Source of the DNA: Hydrogenophaga sp. IBVHS1
GTDB lineage: Bacteria > Pseudomonadota > Gammaproteobacteria > Burkholderiales > Burkholderiaceae_C
Reading direction: 5' to 3'
NCBI RefSeq assembly: GCF_002127265.1
Contig: NZ_NFUU01000001.1
Coordinates: 1 to 64,000 of the forward strand
DNA length: 64,000 nt
The notes under the pieces were generated by a model. The model was not told where the DNA came from and did no database searches. It saw only the letters and a list, made by a program, of their open reading frames with translations. Of this stretch, positions 1 to 8,145 are shown piece by piece. Numbering within the stretch: position 1 is the first letter of the stretch; each line of letters starts with the position of its first letter. The translations under genes were made by a program, and so were the position numbers.

Positions 1-349
1 CGCCATTTAAAGAGGTACGTGAGCTGGGTTTAAAACGTCGTGAGACAGTTTGGTCCCTATCTTCCGTGGGCGCTGCAGATTTGAGGAAGCCTGCTCCTAG
101 TACGAGAGGACCGGAGTGGACGCACCTCTGGTGTACCGGTTGTCACGCCAGTGGCATTGCCGGGTAGCTAAGTGCGGAAGAGATAACCGCTGAAAGCATC
201 TAAGCGGGAAACTCGTTCCAAGATGAGATCTGCCGGGGCCTTGAGCCCCCTAAAGAGTCGTTCAAGACCAGGACGTTGATAGGCTGGGTGTGGAAGCGCA
301 GTAATGCGTTAAGCTAACCAGTACTAATTGCTCGTGCGGCTTGACCCTA
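1..349 (+). rRNA. rrl: 23S ribosomal RNA, 3' end (partial)
   Basis: This is the last ~350 bases of a 23S rRNA gene, cut by the left edge of the window. The universally conserved sarcin-ricin loop core (AGTACGAGAGGACC) is at about 99-112, followed by the domain VI sequence that ends in GTGCGGCTTGACCCTA. The 3' end is placed at ~349 by similarity to the E. coli terminus (GGCTTAACCTT) and could be off by a few bases. It is followed by a spacer and the 5S gene in the same orientation, as expected for an rRNA operon. Confidence 0.96.
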
Positions 350-351
350 TA

Positions 352-373
352 ACTTTGATGAAAACATCAAAGT
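352..373 (+). other. Hairpin in the 23S-5S spacer
   Basis: A perfect 9-bp inverted repeat (ACTTTGATG / CATCAAAGT) closes an AAAA loop three bases after the mature 23S end. It lies in the transcribed spacer (350-523), which otherwise holds no tRNA or open frame that I can support. The hairpin is probably part of pre-rRNA folding or processing; that role is inference. Confidence 0.6.
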
Positions 374-523
374 CAAATGTCATCCGACTGAAAAAGTCAT
401 GTTATGCCCTCATGGCACGCAACACAGTTGCCCCCATGACGTTGGCAGCAATCAAAATCAGCTGATTCGAAGCTCTATGAATTCGACCAGGCCGTGCATC
501 CGCACAGCCCGGTCACCCAGTTA

Positions 524-638
524 TGCCTGACGACCATAGCAAGGTGGTCCCACTCCTTCCCATCTCGAACAGGACAGTGAAACGCCTTTGCGCCGATGAT
601 AGTGCGGGTTCCCGTGTGAAAGTAGGTCATCGTCAGGC
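524..638 (+). rRNA. rrf: 5S ribosomal RNA
   Basis: A full-length 5S gene of about 115 bases. The 5' strand TGCCTGACGACCATAGC pairs with the 3' strand ending in GTCATCGTCAGGCT (helix I). The internal conserved segments CCCACTCCTTCCCATCTCGAACAG and CGATGATAGTGCGG are present in the correct order. Ends are approximate to a few bases. Short open frames over this region on both strands are chance frames inside the RNA gene. Confidence 0.95.
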
Positions 639-651
639 TCTTAATCCAGCC

Positions 652-698
652 CCCCAAACCCCCAAGTGCCCACAGGTGCTTGGGGGTTTGGGCCTTTT
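652..698 (+). terminator. Intrinsic terminator of the rRNA operon
   Basis: A strong GC-rich inverted repeat lies just after 5S: CCAAACCCCCAAG on the left arm and CTTGGGGGTTTGG on the right arm, with a short loop and then CCTTTT. Stem length (13 bp) and the trailing T run fit a Rho-independent terminator. The next gene (patatin) is on the opposite strand and ends at 750, so the element could also stop its transcription. Confidence 0.85.
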
Positions 699-749
699 GG
701 GGTGCCGAATTAGTGCATACCCGTTCCTGGCGCGGCTCGAAACCGGGCG

Positions 750-1847
750 TTATCCCTGTAGCACCGAGCTCAAGTCAAAACTGCTCCGTTTCCCCAGATC
801 CCGCCGGTGCGCCTTCAGCCACCCCGCCGCCGCCTCACGCCCCAGCTCGTGCAGTTGAGACAAGAACACCCACTGGGTGTTGGTCTTGCTCTCCGCGCCC
901 AGCCCTGCCAATGAAGCGCCGCCGTCGATCAAGTGCACGCGCAGGCGTTGCAGTTGCTTGAAGAGTTCAGGGCTGTTCTTTTGGGGTTTGTCGCCGATGA
1001 GTTGTTTCATCAGGGCGAGGTTGCGCATTTCCTTGACGAGGCTGGCGTTGAAGGTGACTTCGTTGATGCGGTCCAGAATATCCCGCGCGCTGGCGGGCAC
1101 GCTATCGCGTTGGGTGGGATTGATCTGCACGAGCAGCATGTCGTCGGCACGGCGTTCTTCCACCAAGGGCAGCAGCGAGGGATTGCCCGCATAGCCGCCG
1201 TCCCAGTACGCTTCGCCGTCGATCTCTACGGCCTGGAACAGCAAGGGCAGACAAGCGGAGGCCAGCACCATGTCGGCGGTGAGCTCGTGCTGGCCGAAGA
1301 TGCGCAGCGCGCCGGTGCGCACCTGGGTGGCGGCGACGAAGAGTTGGGTCTTGTGGCACTGGCGCACGCGATCAAAGTCCACCGTGTCGCGCAAGATGTC
1401 GCGCAGCGGATTGAGGTTGAGCGGGTTCAACTGGTAGGGAGACAACTGGCTGCCCATCGCTTCGGCGGCTTGTTTGATGGGATCCGTCCACGGCTTCAAC
1501 ATTGGAATCAGCCATTCGTTGGCGGGGCCCAGCAGCGCGCCAAGCGGGCTGTTCTGCAACCGGTGGAAGGGGGATAGTTCGGCCACGCGTTCCCAGAACT
1601 GGCGCAGCACTCGGCGCGCGCCGTCGCGACCGCCCTCCATGAGGCCCGCGGCCAGCGCGACGGCGTTCATGGCGCCGGCGCTGGTGCCGCTGATGGCCGC
1701 AATCTCGAGTGTTTCGTCTTCCAGAAGGCGGTCGAGCACGCCCCAAGTGAAGGCGCCGTGTGAGCCACCGCCCTGCAGGGCAAGATCGATCGGAATCTTC
1801 GTGGAAGTGGCCGGGTTCTTTCGGGGGCGGGGTTTGGTCTGGCTCAT
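750..1847 (-). CDS. Patatin-like phospholipase family protein
   Basis: Predicted lipid acyl hydrolase with the Ser-Asp dyad of the patatin family. The oxyanion-hole motif GGGSHGAF is at residues ~26-33, the nucleophile elbow GTSAG has Ser56, and the catalytic Asp is in YWDGG (Asp216). Length is 365 aa from the ATG at 1847; an in-frame ATG at 1865 would add six residues and cannot be excluded, as neither has a clear Shine-Dalgarno. There is no signal peptide or membrane segment, so it is probably cytoplasmic. It stands alone, convergent with the rRNA operon. The natural substrate cannot be told from sequence. Confidence 0.9.
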   Translation of the reverse strand: MSQTKPRPRKNPATSTKIPIDLALQGGGSHGAFTWGVLDRLLEDETLEIAAISGTSAGAMNAVALAAGLMEGGRDGARRVLRQFWERVAELSPFHRLQNSPLGALLGPANEWLIPMLKPWTDPIKQAAEAMGSQLSPYQLNPLNLNPLRDILRDTVDFDRVRQCHKTQLFVAATQVRTGALRIFGQHELTADMVLASACLPLLFQAVEIDGEAYWDGGYAGNPSLLPLVEERRADDMLLVQINPTQRDSVPASARDILDRINEVTFNASLVKEMRNLALMKQLIGDKPQKNSPELFKQLQRLRVHLIDGGASLAGLGAESKTNTQWVFLSQLHELGREAAAGWLKAHRRDLGKRSSFDLSSVLQG

Positions 1848-2019
1848 GGTGGTGGATTGCAGCATGAACCGCCGATCCGTTCAAACGTTCGCCTGGACAT
1901 AGGCAACCGCGCCGACAGTGTGCCTACTCGGCGGGCGTGACCTGTCTATCGTTGGCCTGACCCCGCACCGCGCGGGCCTTCGCGCAGGGCGTGGAGAGCG
2001 GTAGCTTTGAACAGGCGCC

Positions 2020-2064
2020 GGTGTGAATCACGCAGGCGCTGTTTCCGGCGGCGTGGTTCACACC
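2020..2064. repeat. 14-bp inverted repeat with 17-nt spacer
   Basis: GGTGTGAATCACGC at 2020-2033 pairs with GCGTGGTTCACACC at 2051-2064, with a single G:T-type difference. It lies about 90 bases after the stop of the sugar dehydrogenase. The arms are long for chance. It could be an mRNA hairpin or a protein binding site upstream of the patatin gene, whose start is ~170 bp further on. Confidence 0.6.
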
Positions 2065-2083
2065 TAAGCCGAGGGGGAGCTCG

Positions 2084-2108
2084 GCGCTGGCCTGCTTGAG
2101 GCCAGCGC
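2084..2108 (-). terminator. Perfect 10-bp hairpin after the sugar dehydrogenase
   Basis: GCGCTGGCCT at 2084-2093 and AGGCCAGCGC at 2099-2108 form a perfect stem with a 5-base loop, 43 bases after the dehydrogenase stop on the minus strand. There is no T run after it, so it is at best an atypical terminator or an RNA-stabilising 3' hairpin. Confidence 0.5.
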
Positions 2109-2150
2109 GCGGCGTTCCACGGCGGCGACCCGAAGGCTGGGCCCGCCGCG

Positions 2151-3593
2151 TCAGCCCGGCGCGGAAGCCGGGACCTCGGGCATCGACGCCGCCGGCTCGG
2201 CCATGGGCGCGGGCGCCGCGCCCGGCATGGGGGTTGGCGTGGTAGTGAGCGTGTTGGGGCCCTCCACGCGCCAGATGACATTGCCCACGTCGTCGGCCAC
2301 CAGCAAGGCGCCCTTGCGGTCGATCGCCACGCCCACCGGGCGGCCGAGCGCCTTGCCGTTGTCGTCGAGGAACCCGGTCAGCACGTCCACCGGCGGGCCG
2401 ATGGGCTGTGCGTCCGAGAAGGGCACGTAGATCACCTTGTAGCCGCTGGGCGGGTTGCGGTTCCACGAGCCGTGCTGGCCGACGAACATACCGGTGGGGG
2501 CGAAACCGCCGCCGAGGCTGTTGCCCTGCGCCGAGCTCAGACCCAGCGACGACGTGTGATTGCCGAGTGCGTAGTCGGGCTTGATAGCCTTGGCCACCAG
2601 ATCCGGCCGGGGCGGTTGCGGCCGTGTGTCCACGCGCTGGCCGTAGTAGCTGTAGGGCCAGCCGTAGAAGCCACCGTCGCGCACCGAGGTCATGTAGTCG
2701 GGCACCAGGTCGGAACCCAGTTCGTCGCGCTCGTTGACCGAAGTCCACAGCACACTGCCCTGCCAGGCCATGCCCACAGGGTTGCGCAGGCCGCTCGCAA
2801 ATATCCGACCCTTGCCGGTGGCGCGGTCGAATTCCCAGATGGCCGCACGCCCTTCCTCGTGGTTCATGCCGTGTTCGGCCACGTTGCTGTTCGATCCCAC
2901 CGACACGTAGAGCCGGCTGCCGTCGGCACTGGCAATCAGGCCCTTGGTCCAGTGGTGATTGAGGTCGCCGCCCGGCAGGTCGGCCACCTTGGTCACGGGG
3001 CCGCTGGCTTTGGTGTCGCCGGTCTGGTAGGGCACCTTCACAACCGCATCGGTGTTGGCGATGAAGAGTTCGTTGCCCACCAGCGCCATGCCGAAGGGCG
3101 AGTTCAGGTTGTCGAGAAACACCGAGCGTGTTTCGGCGGTGCCGTCGCCATCGGCGTCGCGCAGCAGGGTGATGCGGTTGGCGCTGGGTGTGGCGGCGCC
3201 CGCGCGCTTCATCACGAAGCCCATCACCTTGCCCTTGATGCCCAACAGTTCGTCGCGCAGGGGCCGCTTGGGCGCGTTCGTTTCGGCCACCAGCACATCG
3301 CCGTTCGGCAGCACATGTACCCAGCGCGGGTGATCGAGCTGGCCGGCGAACTTGCGCACCGTGGTGCCGGCAGCGGGCGTGGGTGTCTGTCCTTCGCGCC
3401 AGGGTTGAGCCGCGGCCACCTTCACAGTGGGGATCGTGGTGGTGACGGGCTCGGGCAGTTGCGGATCGGGGCCGTAGCCGCTGTCTACCTGCAGCCTCGC
3501 GGTATCGCCGCAGGCGGCGAGCGCGACCGTGGCGATGGCGAGCACGGTGGAAGAAACAACGCGAGCGTGCGGGTTGTGGGGTAACAAGACCAT
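2151..3593 (-). CDS. PQQ-dependent sugar dehydrogenase family lipoprotein
   Basis: A 480-aa predicted periplasmic or outer-membrane lipoprotein of the soluble glucose/sorbosone dehydrogenase beta-propeller family. The signal peptide ends in a lipobox (ALAAC, Cys ~28). The mature part has the repeated propeller strands (HPRWVHVLPNGDVLVAE; NSPFGMALVGNELFIA; LRNPVGMAW) and the family motif GQHGSWNR near residue 400, followed by GRPVGVAIDRKGALLVADD. The C-terminal ~35 residues are Pro/Ala/Met-rich and look unstructured. The ATG at 3593 is chosen because AGGAG sits 8 bases before it; the frame is open further upstream but without a signal peptide in register. The substrate is unknown; PQQ use is inferred from the family. 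Confidence 0.9.
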   Translation of the reverse strand: MVLLPHNPHARVVSSTVLAIATVALAACGDTARLQVDSGYGPDPQLPEPVTTTIPTVKVAAAQPWREGQTPTPAAGTTVRKFAGQLDHPRWVHVLPNGDVLVAETNAPKRPLRDELLGIKGKVMGFVMKRAGAATPSANRITLLRDADGDGTAETRSVFLDNLNSPFGMALVGNELFIANTDAVVKVPYQTGDTKASGPVTKVADLPGGDLNHHWTKGLIASADGSRLYVSVGSNSNVAEHGMNHEEGRAAIWEFDRATGKGRIFASGLRNPVGMAWQGSVLWTSVNERDELGSDLVPDYMTSVRDGGFYGWPYSYYGQRVDTRPQPPRPDLVAKAIKPDYALGNHTSSLGLSSAQGNSLGGGFAPTGMFVGQHGSWNRNPPSGYKVIYVPFSDAQPIGPPVDVLTGFLDDNGKALGRPVGVAIDRKGALLVADDVGNVIWRVEGPNTLTTTPTPMPGAAPAPMAEPAASMPEVPASAPG

Positions 3594-3732
3594 CGGGCGC
3601 TCCTGGGTGGTCAATAAGGGATTGGCTCGAACGTAGTTCCCATGTCCCCTGGGTGTCTGTGCGCTGTGCAACCAATGGCCCGGGTGAGGGCATCGCGTCT
3701 GGGACAATCGCGCTTTGCCTTTTGAAGCCCGC

Positions 3733-6003
3733 ATGTCCATCGCCCTGGAGCCCGCCGCCGCCGCCACGCCCCCCAACGAAGCCCTGCCCACCGGTCCGCT
3801 GGCGCGCGAGGCCATTGCGCTGGCGGCGTTCGACCACGTGGTGGCCAAGGCCCCCGGCTACCGCGCGCGGCCGGGTCAGCGTGAAATGGCGGCGCACATT
3901 GCGCACACGCTCTCAGGCGTGACGCCGGGTGATGCCGCGGTGAGCGGCGATGCAGGCCTGCCGGCGCGCGGCATCGCGGTGGTGCAGGCGGGCACGGGCG
4001 TGGGCAAGTCGGCGGCTTATGCCTCCACCGTGATCCCGCTGGCGCTGGCGCAGCAGAAGCGCGTGATCATTTCCACTGCCACCGTGGCGCTGCAGGAGCA
4101 GCTCATGGCCAAGGATCTGCCAGCACTTGCTGCCGTGCTGCCGCAGCCCTTCAGCTTTGCGCTGGCCAAGGGGCGCGGGCGCTACGTGTGCCGGCTCAAG
4201 CTCGATCAATTGAGCGGCGGCGACGCGGCCAGCGCCGATCTGTTCGAGGGCGACGAAGGCGCACCAAGCGCGGACGCGAGCGCACGCTGGAAAGAGCGCG
4301 GCGTGCAATACACGCAGTGGGCCAGCGAGCTCGATGGCGGCACCTGGGACGGTGACCGCGACCGACTCGACGACCCACCCGATGGCGGCCTGTGGGGACC
4401 GGTGGCGGCCGAGCGCCACAGCTGCACCGCTCGCCACTGCCCCAGCTACAACAGCTGCAGCTACTACCAGGCGCGCGCGAAGCTGGCGCAGGCTCAGGTG
4501 ATCGTCGTCAATCACGACCTGCTGCTCTCCACGCTGGGCCTGCACGCGTTGCCCGCGCCGCAGGATTGTTATGTGGTGTTCGACGAGGCGCACCACCTGC
4601 CGGGTGTGGCGCAAGGTCAGTTCACCGCGTCGATGGACCTCATGAACAGCCGCTGGCTGGATCGCCTGCCGCGCGCGGTGGAAGAGGTGGCCGGCGCACT
4701 GGAGCACAAGCCCACCGCCGATGTGGCGTCGCTGGCGAAGGAGCTGAAAAGCGCGCAGACCGAACTGGCGCGGCTGGGCATGCAGCGCATCGGGGCGCTG
4801 ACGGAACGCCCTGGGCTTCGACAGGCTCAGCCCGAACGGGGTGGGAGCGCTCAGCCAGAACGCGAGACGGTCGACCGCTTCGAAAGCGGCCAGCTCCCTG
4901 CGGGCTGGCGCGAGACGGTGGCGAAGCTGCACGCCAATGCCAGCGCCCTGCTCAAGGTGTTTGAAGCCCTGGCCACGCAGCTCAAGGCCAACGCGCGCGA
5001 CAACCCCGGCGATGCCGCGCGCTGCGCCAAGCTCTACAGCCGCCTGGGCGTGCTCGCGCCGCGTCTGCAGAGCGCGCAGGAAACGGCGACGCTGTGGCTG
5101 CAGGACAGTGGCGACGGCCAGCCGCCCCTGGCAAAGTGGCTCGAGGCGGGCGTGAGCCACGGCCTCGTCACGCTCTCCGCACACGCCTGCCCGCTGCAGC
5201 CAGGCAGCCTGCTGCGCAACCATTTATGGAGCCAGGTGCGCGCGGCGGTGGTCACCTCGGCCTCGCTCGTCACCTGCGGTAACTTCGATCACTTCCTTGC
5301 CGAGTCTGGCCTGGCCTTCGACGACGCCGTGGCCGCGCGCGAAGTGCAGAGCCCGTTCGACCACGCGCGGCAAGGGCGCCTGGTGGTGGTGCAGACCGAA
5401 GCCGACCCGAAGAACGTGGAGGCCTACACGCGCGAGATGCTCGCCGCGCTCATGGTCGATCTGCGCGATGTGAAGTGCGGCGCGCTGGTGCTGTTCACCT
5501 CGCGCGTGCAGATGCGCCAGGCGCAGGCGCTGCTGGAGCGTGGTGCACACGCTGAATTGCGCGACGTGGTGATGGTGCAGGGCGATGCCTCGCGCACCCT
5601 GCTGCTGCGCCGCCATGCCGAGCGCGTGCAGGCGGGCGGTGCGTCCATCCTGTTCGGCTTGCAGTCATTCGGCGAAGGGCTCGATCTGCCTGGCGAGCTG
5701 TGCGAGTGGGTGTTCATCACCAAGCTGCCGTTCGCCTCGCCGAGCGACCCGGTGGGCCAGGCGCGTGCCGACTGGCTCAAGGGCCAGGGGCGCGACCCGT
5801 TCAGCGAACTCGTGGTGCCCGCCACCGGCGCGCGCCTGCTGCAATGGACCGGCCGTGCCCTGCGCAGCGAGACCGATGAAGCGGTGGTGGTTTGCTACGA
5901 TGCCCGGCTGTTGCGCCAATCGTACGGAAGGCGCATGCTCAAAGGCCTTCCGCCTTACCGTCTGCAACAGCGCCGTCCCGACGGTACGCTGCAGGACGTC
6001 TGA
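3733..6003 (+). CDS. dinG: ATP-dependent DNA helicase, DinG/YoaA family
   Basis: A 756-aa XPD-like superfamily 2 helicase, expected to unwind DNA 5' to 3' in repair. Walker A is GTGVGKSAA near residue 85 and the Walker B/DEAH box is VVFDEAHH near residue 285. Between them lie the four cysteines of an Fe-S cluster (one in YVCRL, three in SCTARHCPSYNSC). C-terminal helicase motifs include FGLQSFGEGLDLPG and LLQWTGRALRS. A low-complexity segment at residues ~361-378 is encoded by a palindromic repeat (see the repeat entry). The ATG at 3733 gives the expected N-terminus; a TTG 18 bases upstream is also in frame. Confidence 0.93.
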   Translation: MSIALEPAAAATPPNEALPTGPLAREAIALAAFDHVVAKAPGYRARPGQREMAAHIAHTLSGVTPGDAAVSGDAGLPARGIAVVQAGTGVGKSAAYASTVIPLALAQQKRVIISTATVALQEQLMAKDLPALAAVLPQPFSFALAKGRGRYVCRLKLDQLSGGDAASADLFEGDEGAPSADASARWKERGVQYTQWASELDGGTWDGDRDRLDDPPDGGLWGPVAAERHSCTARHCPSYNSCSYYQARAKLAQAQVIVVNHDLLLSTLGLHALPAPQDCYVVFDEAHHLPGVAQGQFTASMDLMNSRWLDRLPRAVEEVAGALEHKPTADVASLAKELKSAQTELARLGMQRIGALTERPGLRQAQPERGGSAQPERETVDRFESGQLPAGWRETVAKLHANASALLKVFEALATQLKANARDNPGDAARCAKLYSRLGVLAPRLQSAQETATLWLQDSGDGQPPLAKWLEAGVSHGLVTLSAHACPLQPGSLLRNHLWSQVRAAVVTSASLVTCGNFDHFLAESGLAFDDAVAAREVQSPFDHARQGRLVVVQTEADPKNVEAYTREMLAALMVDLRDVKCGALVLFTSRVQMRQAQALLERGAHAELRDVVMVQGDASRTLLLRRHAERVQAGGASILFGLQSFGEGLDLPGELCEWVFITKLPFASPSDPVGQARADWLKGQGRDPFSELVVPATGARLLQWTGRALRSETDEAVVVCYDARLLRQSYGRRMLKGLPPYRLQQRRPDGTLQDV
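4814..4866 (+). repeat. REP-like repeat embedded in frame in dinG
   Basis: GGCTTCGACAGGCTCAGCCC followed by GAACGG (4814-4839) matches the TTCGACAGGCTCAG...GAACGG type of dispersed element that I recognise as common in proteobacterial intergenic regions. A second, decayed half-copy (GCTCAGCCAGAACG) follows at ~4849-4862. The element is read in frame as RQAQPERGGSAQPERE, which interrupts an otherwise helical linker of the helicase. Confidence 0.7.
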
Positions 6004-6027
6004 CCTCACCTGAGAAACCCCCCACCC

Positions 6028-6495
6028 ATGATCTACGCCATCCTCCAGCTGATTCACGTGCTCGCCATCGTTGTGTGGGTCGGCGGCATGGTGTTCGCCC
6101 ACTTCTTCCTGCGCCCGGCGGTACAGTTTCTCGAACCGCCGCTGCGCATCCGCCTCATGCATGGCGTGCTCAAACGCTTCTTTACGGCGGTGCTGGTGGT
6201 GGTGCTGCTGGTGCTCGCCACCGGCCTGTGGATGATCGGCCGGGTGGCGAAGGAATCGGTTCAGGCCGGACTGGAATTCAACATGCCGATGGACTGGACC
6301 ATCATGGCCACGCTTGGCATCGTGATGATCGCGATCTTTGGCCACATCCGTTTCGCGCTCTTCAACCGCCTCGGCCGCGCCGTGAAGGCGAGCGACTGGC
6401 CTGCTGGCGCCGCGGCCCTCGCGTCCATCCGCACCTGGGTTGCCATCAACCTCGCCATCGGCGTGTTCATCATCGCCATCACTTTGGCGATGTGA
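6028..6495 (+). CDS. CopD family integral membrane protein
   Basis: A 155-aa inner-membrane protein with four predicted transmembrane helices (residues ~3-25, 48-70, 90-110, 130-153). The N-terminus LIHVLAIVVWVGGMVFAHFF, with His, Trp and His residues along the helices, resembles CopD/PcoD copper-resistance and DUF2269-type proteins. It starts 24 bp after dinG on the same strand. Its last 17 bp overlap the 3' end of the convergent hydrolase gene. A copper function is only suggested by family. Confidence 0.8.
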   Translation: MIYAILQLIHVLAIVVWVGGMVFAHFFLRPAVQFLEPPLRIRLMHGVLKRFFTAVLVVVLLVLATGLWMIGRVAKESVQAGLEFNMPMDWTIMATLGIVMIAIFGHIRFALFNRLGRAVKASDWPAGAAALASIRTWVAINLAIGVFIIAITLAM

Positions 6496-7522
6496 AACGC
6501 GGCGTGGCCGGCGGCACCAGCGGCGACGGAAGCTGCTCGCCGCGAATGCGGCGCCACAGCCAGGGCAGGGCGGTGCCGATGTCGGGGCGAAAACCATCGA
6601 GCGTGGGGAGGTGCCCACCGTTGGCGCGCGCCGCTTCGGTGCCCAGATCGAATCGGAACGTGTAGCTGGGCTCCTGCCCCATGCGCAGGTCGGTCACGTA
6701 CAGACGATCGTTGTTTTGCGAGACGCTGTGGAAGCCGTGTGTGAAGGCGGCCATGCGCGCCACGTTGGGATCGTCCTTGTAGCGTTCCATCAGCGTCGCG
6801 CCGCGATCGTGCACCGACCACACGATGCGCGGCTCCCGGTCGAGCAGCGAGTAGTGGCCTTCCAGGTACTGCGTGGGCGTGGTGGCCACCAGCCGCCAGA
6901 GCACGGTGTTGAACGGCGCCGGCGTCACCAGCAGGCCCGAGGGTGTGATGCCTTCAGCCTGCAGCGATGCGCGTGCCACCTGCGTGGCCTGCTGCTGCGC
7001 CAGCACGCTCCAGCCGAGGTAGAGCGTGCTCAGCACCAGCCCCACAGCGTTCCATTTCAGGCCGCGCACCGATTTCAGGCGCAGCGCAGCGACCACGCCC
7101 ACGATGAGTGGCACTGTGTAGAGCGGGTCGATGATGAACACACTGCCTACGCCGAACGGGTAGTCGGTGAAGGGCTGCAGCAGCTGCGTGCCGTAGACCG
7201 TCATGGCGTCGAGCAGCGGATGCGTGATGAGCACCAGCCACAACGCGAGCCACCAGCGTTTGAACAGCGCGGCCTCGCTGTGGATGCGTGAAACCATCCA
7301 CGCCAGCGCCGGCGCAAACAGCGTGAGCACGAAGAGCGCGTGGCTCTCGGCGCGGTGACGCGTCATGTTCTGGATGGCATCGCCGTGGTCGATGAAGGCA
7401 TCGAGGTCGGGCAGGGTGCCGGCCACCGCGCCCCACAGCGCGGCCTTCCAGACGGCGGTGCGCCGCCCCATCACGGCCACGCCCACGGCCGAGCCCAGCG
7501 CAATCTGCGTGAGCGAGTCCAT
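6479..7522 (-). CDS. YdjM-like membrane-bound metal-dependent hydrolase
   Basis: A 347-aa inner-membrane protein of the DUF457/YdjM family. The N-terminal half carries the predicted metal-binding signature: TLPDLDAF near residue 37, HRAESHALF near residue 55, and THPLLDAMTVYGTQ near residue 100. It has about four membrane helices in the first 200 residues, then a soluble C-terminal domain ending in a Pro-rich tail. The ATG at 7522 overlaps the stop of the upstream dioxygenase by one base (TGATG), so the two are probably translationally coupled. E. coli YdjM is LexA-regulated, but I see no LexA box here. The substrate is unknown. Confidence 0.85.
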   Translation of the reverse strand: MDSLTQIALGSAVGVAVMGRRTAVWKAALWGAVAGTLPDLDAFIDHGDAIQNMTRHRAESHALFVLTLFAPALAWMVSRIHSEAALFKRWWLALWLVLITHPLLDAMTVYGTQLLQPFTDYPFGVGSVFIIDPLYTVPLIVGVVAALRLKSVRGLKWNAVGLVLSTLYLGWSVLAQQQATQVARASLQAEGITPSGLLVTPAPFNTVLWRLVATTPTQYLEGHYSLLDREPRIVWSVHDRGATLMERYKDDPNVARMAAFTHGFHSVSQNNDRLYVTDLRMGQEPSYTFRFDLGTEAARANGGHLPTLDGFRPDIGTALPWLWRRIRGEQLPSPLVPPATPRFTSPK

Positions 7523-8145
7523 CAGGCTTGCACGACGATGGGGAACGTGGCGCGCACGCCGTCGCTGCTGGCCGCGAACGGCACTGTGAGCGCAGCGCGT
7601 CCTTCGTCGGTGAGCCGACGCCAGAGGAAGTCGCGATCGTTGCCGGGGTCGCCCTCCACATACAGCTGCGTGGTCAACAGCTCCCTGCGGTCCAGCCGCA
7701 CCTTGACGTGGATGTGTGGCGTGCGGCCGCTGTAGGGCACGGGCTTCAGGGTGCGGAAACGGTAGCGGCCGTCGCGCCCCACCGTGACCTTGCCAAAGCC
7801 CTGGAAAGCCGGATCGGCGCGGCCGCCGTCGCCGGGGTGGTGGTAGTGGCCGGCGTGGTCGCACTGCCAGATCTCCACCACCGCGCCCGACACCGGCGCA
7901 CCGCCCAGGTCGGTCACTGTGCCTTCCACCCAGGCCGGTTGGCCTTTGCCATAAGCCACATTGCCGTTTTTCAGCAGGTCGGCATCGCTGTCGGCTGGCA
8001 GGCTCACCGGGTAGAACGGGCCTTCGGTCTGGCTGGGCGTGGGCCGCAGGTTGCGCGCCTGCGCCAGCGCGGGCGAGAGCCAGGCGGGAGCGGCAAGCGC
8101 CGCGGCGCTGGCGATGAAGAGGCGGCGTGCAGGGATGGATTTCAT
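7522..8145 (-). CDS. Exported intradiol ring-cleavage dioxygenase-like protein
   Basis: A 207-aa protein resembling protocatechuate 3,4-dioxygenase beta subunits. The iron ligands expected of the family are all visible: Tyr101, Tyr138, His144 and His146 (PYSGRTPHIHVKV). The N-terminus has Arg-Arg followed by a hydrophobic stretch ending in ALAQA (~residue 30), i.e. a Tat-like or Sec signal peptide. This points to the extracytoplasmic intradiol dioxygenase branch rather than the catabolic enzyme. The gene overlaps the preceding acyl-CoA synthetase gene by 4 bp (ATGA) and the following hydrolase by 1 bp. The substrate is not known; there are no other aromatic-degradation genes nearby. Confidence 0.88.
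   Translation of the reverse strand: MKSIPARRLFIASAAALAAPAWLSPALAQARNLRPTPSQTEGPFYPVSLPADSDADLLKNGNVAYGKGQPAWVEGTVTDLGGAPVSGAVVEIWQCDHAGHYHHPGDGGRADPAFQGFGKVTVGRDGRYRFRTLKPVPYSGRTPHIHVKVRLDRRELLTTQLYVEGDPGNDRDFLWRRLTDEGRAALTVPFAASSDGVRATFPIVVQA

Larger units (their letters stand above)
1848..2150. other. Intergenic region with palindromes, no supported gene
   Basis: About 300 bases separate the patatin start from the dehydrogenase stop. The region holds two inverted repeats, described separately. One minus-strand frame continues open beyond the dehydrogenase in another register and ends at 1924. It has no convincing start or ribosome binding site, so I do not call a gene. Confidence 0.5.

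Noticed and set aside
350..523. Possible tRNA between 23S and 5S
   Set aside because: I looked for cloverleaf arms and a TTCGA-type T loop. A TTCGA occurs, but with no acceptor or anticodon stems around it.
1924..3906. A 660-residue minus-strand frame overlapping the sugar dehydrogenase in another register
   Set aside because: It runs across the dehydrogenase gene in a non-coding register. Its Arg-rich content is typical of a shifted frame. Only its last ~80 residues lie in intergenic DNA, and no start supports them.
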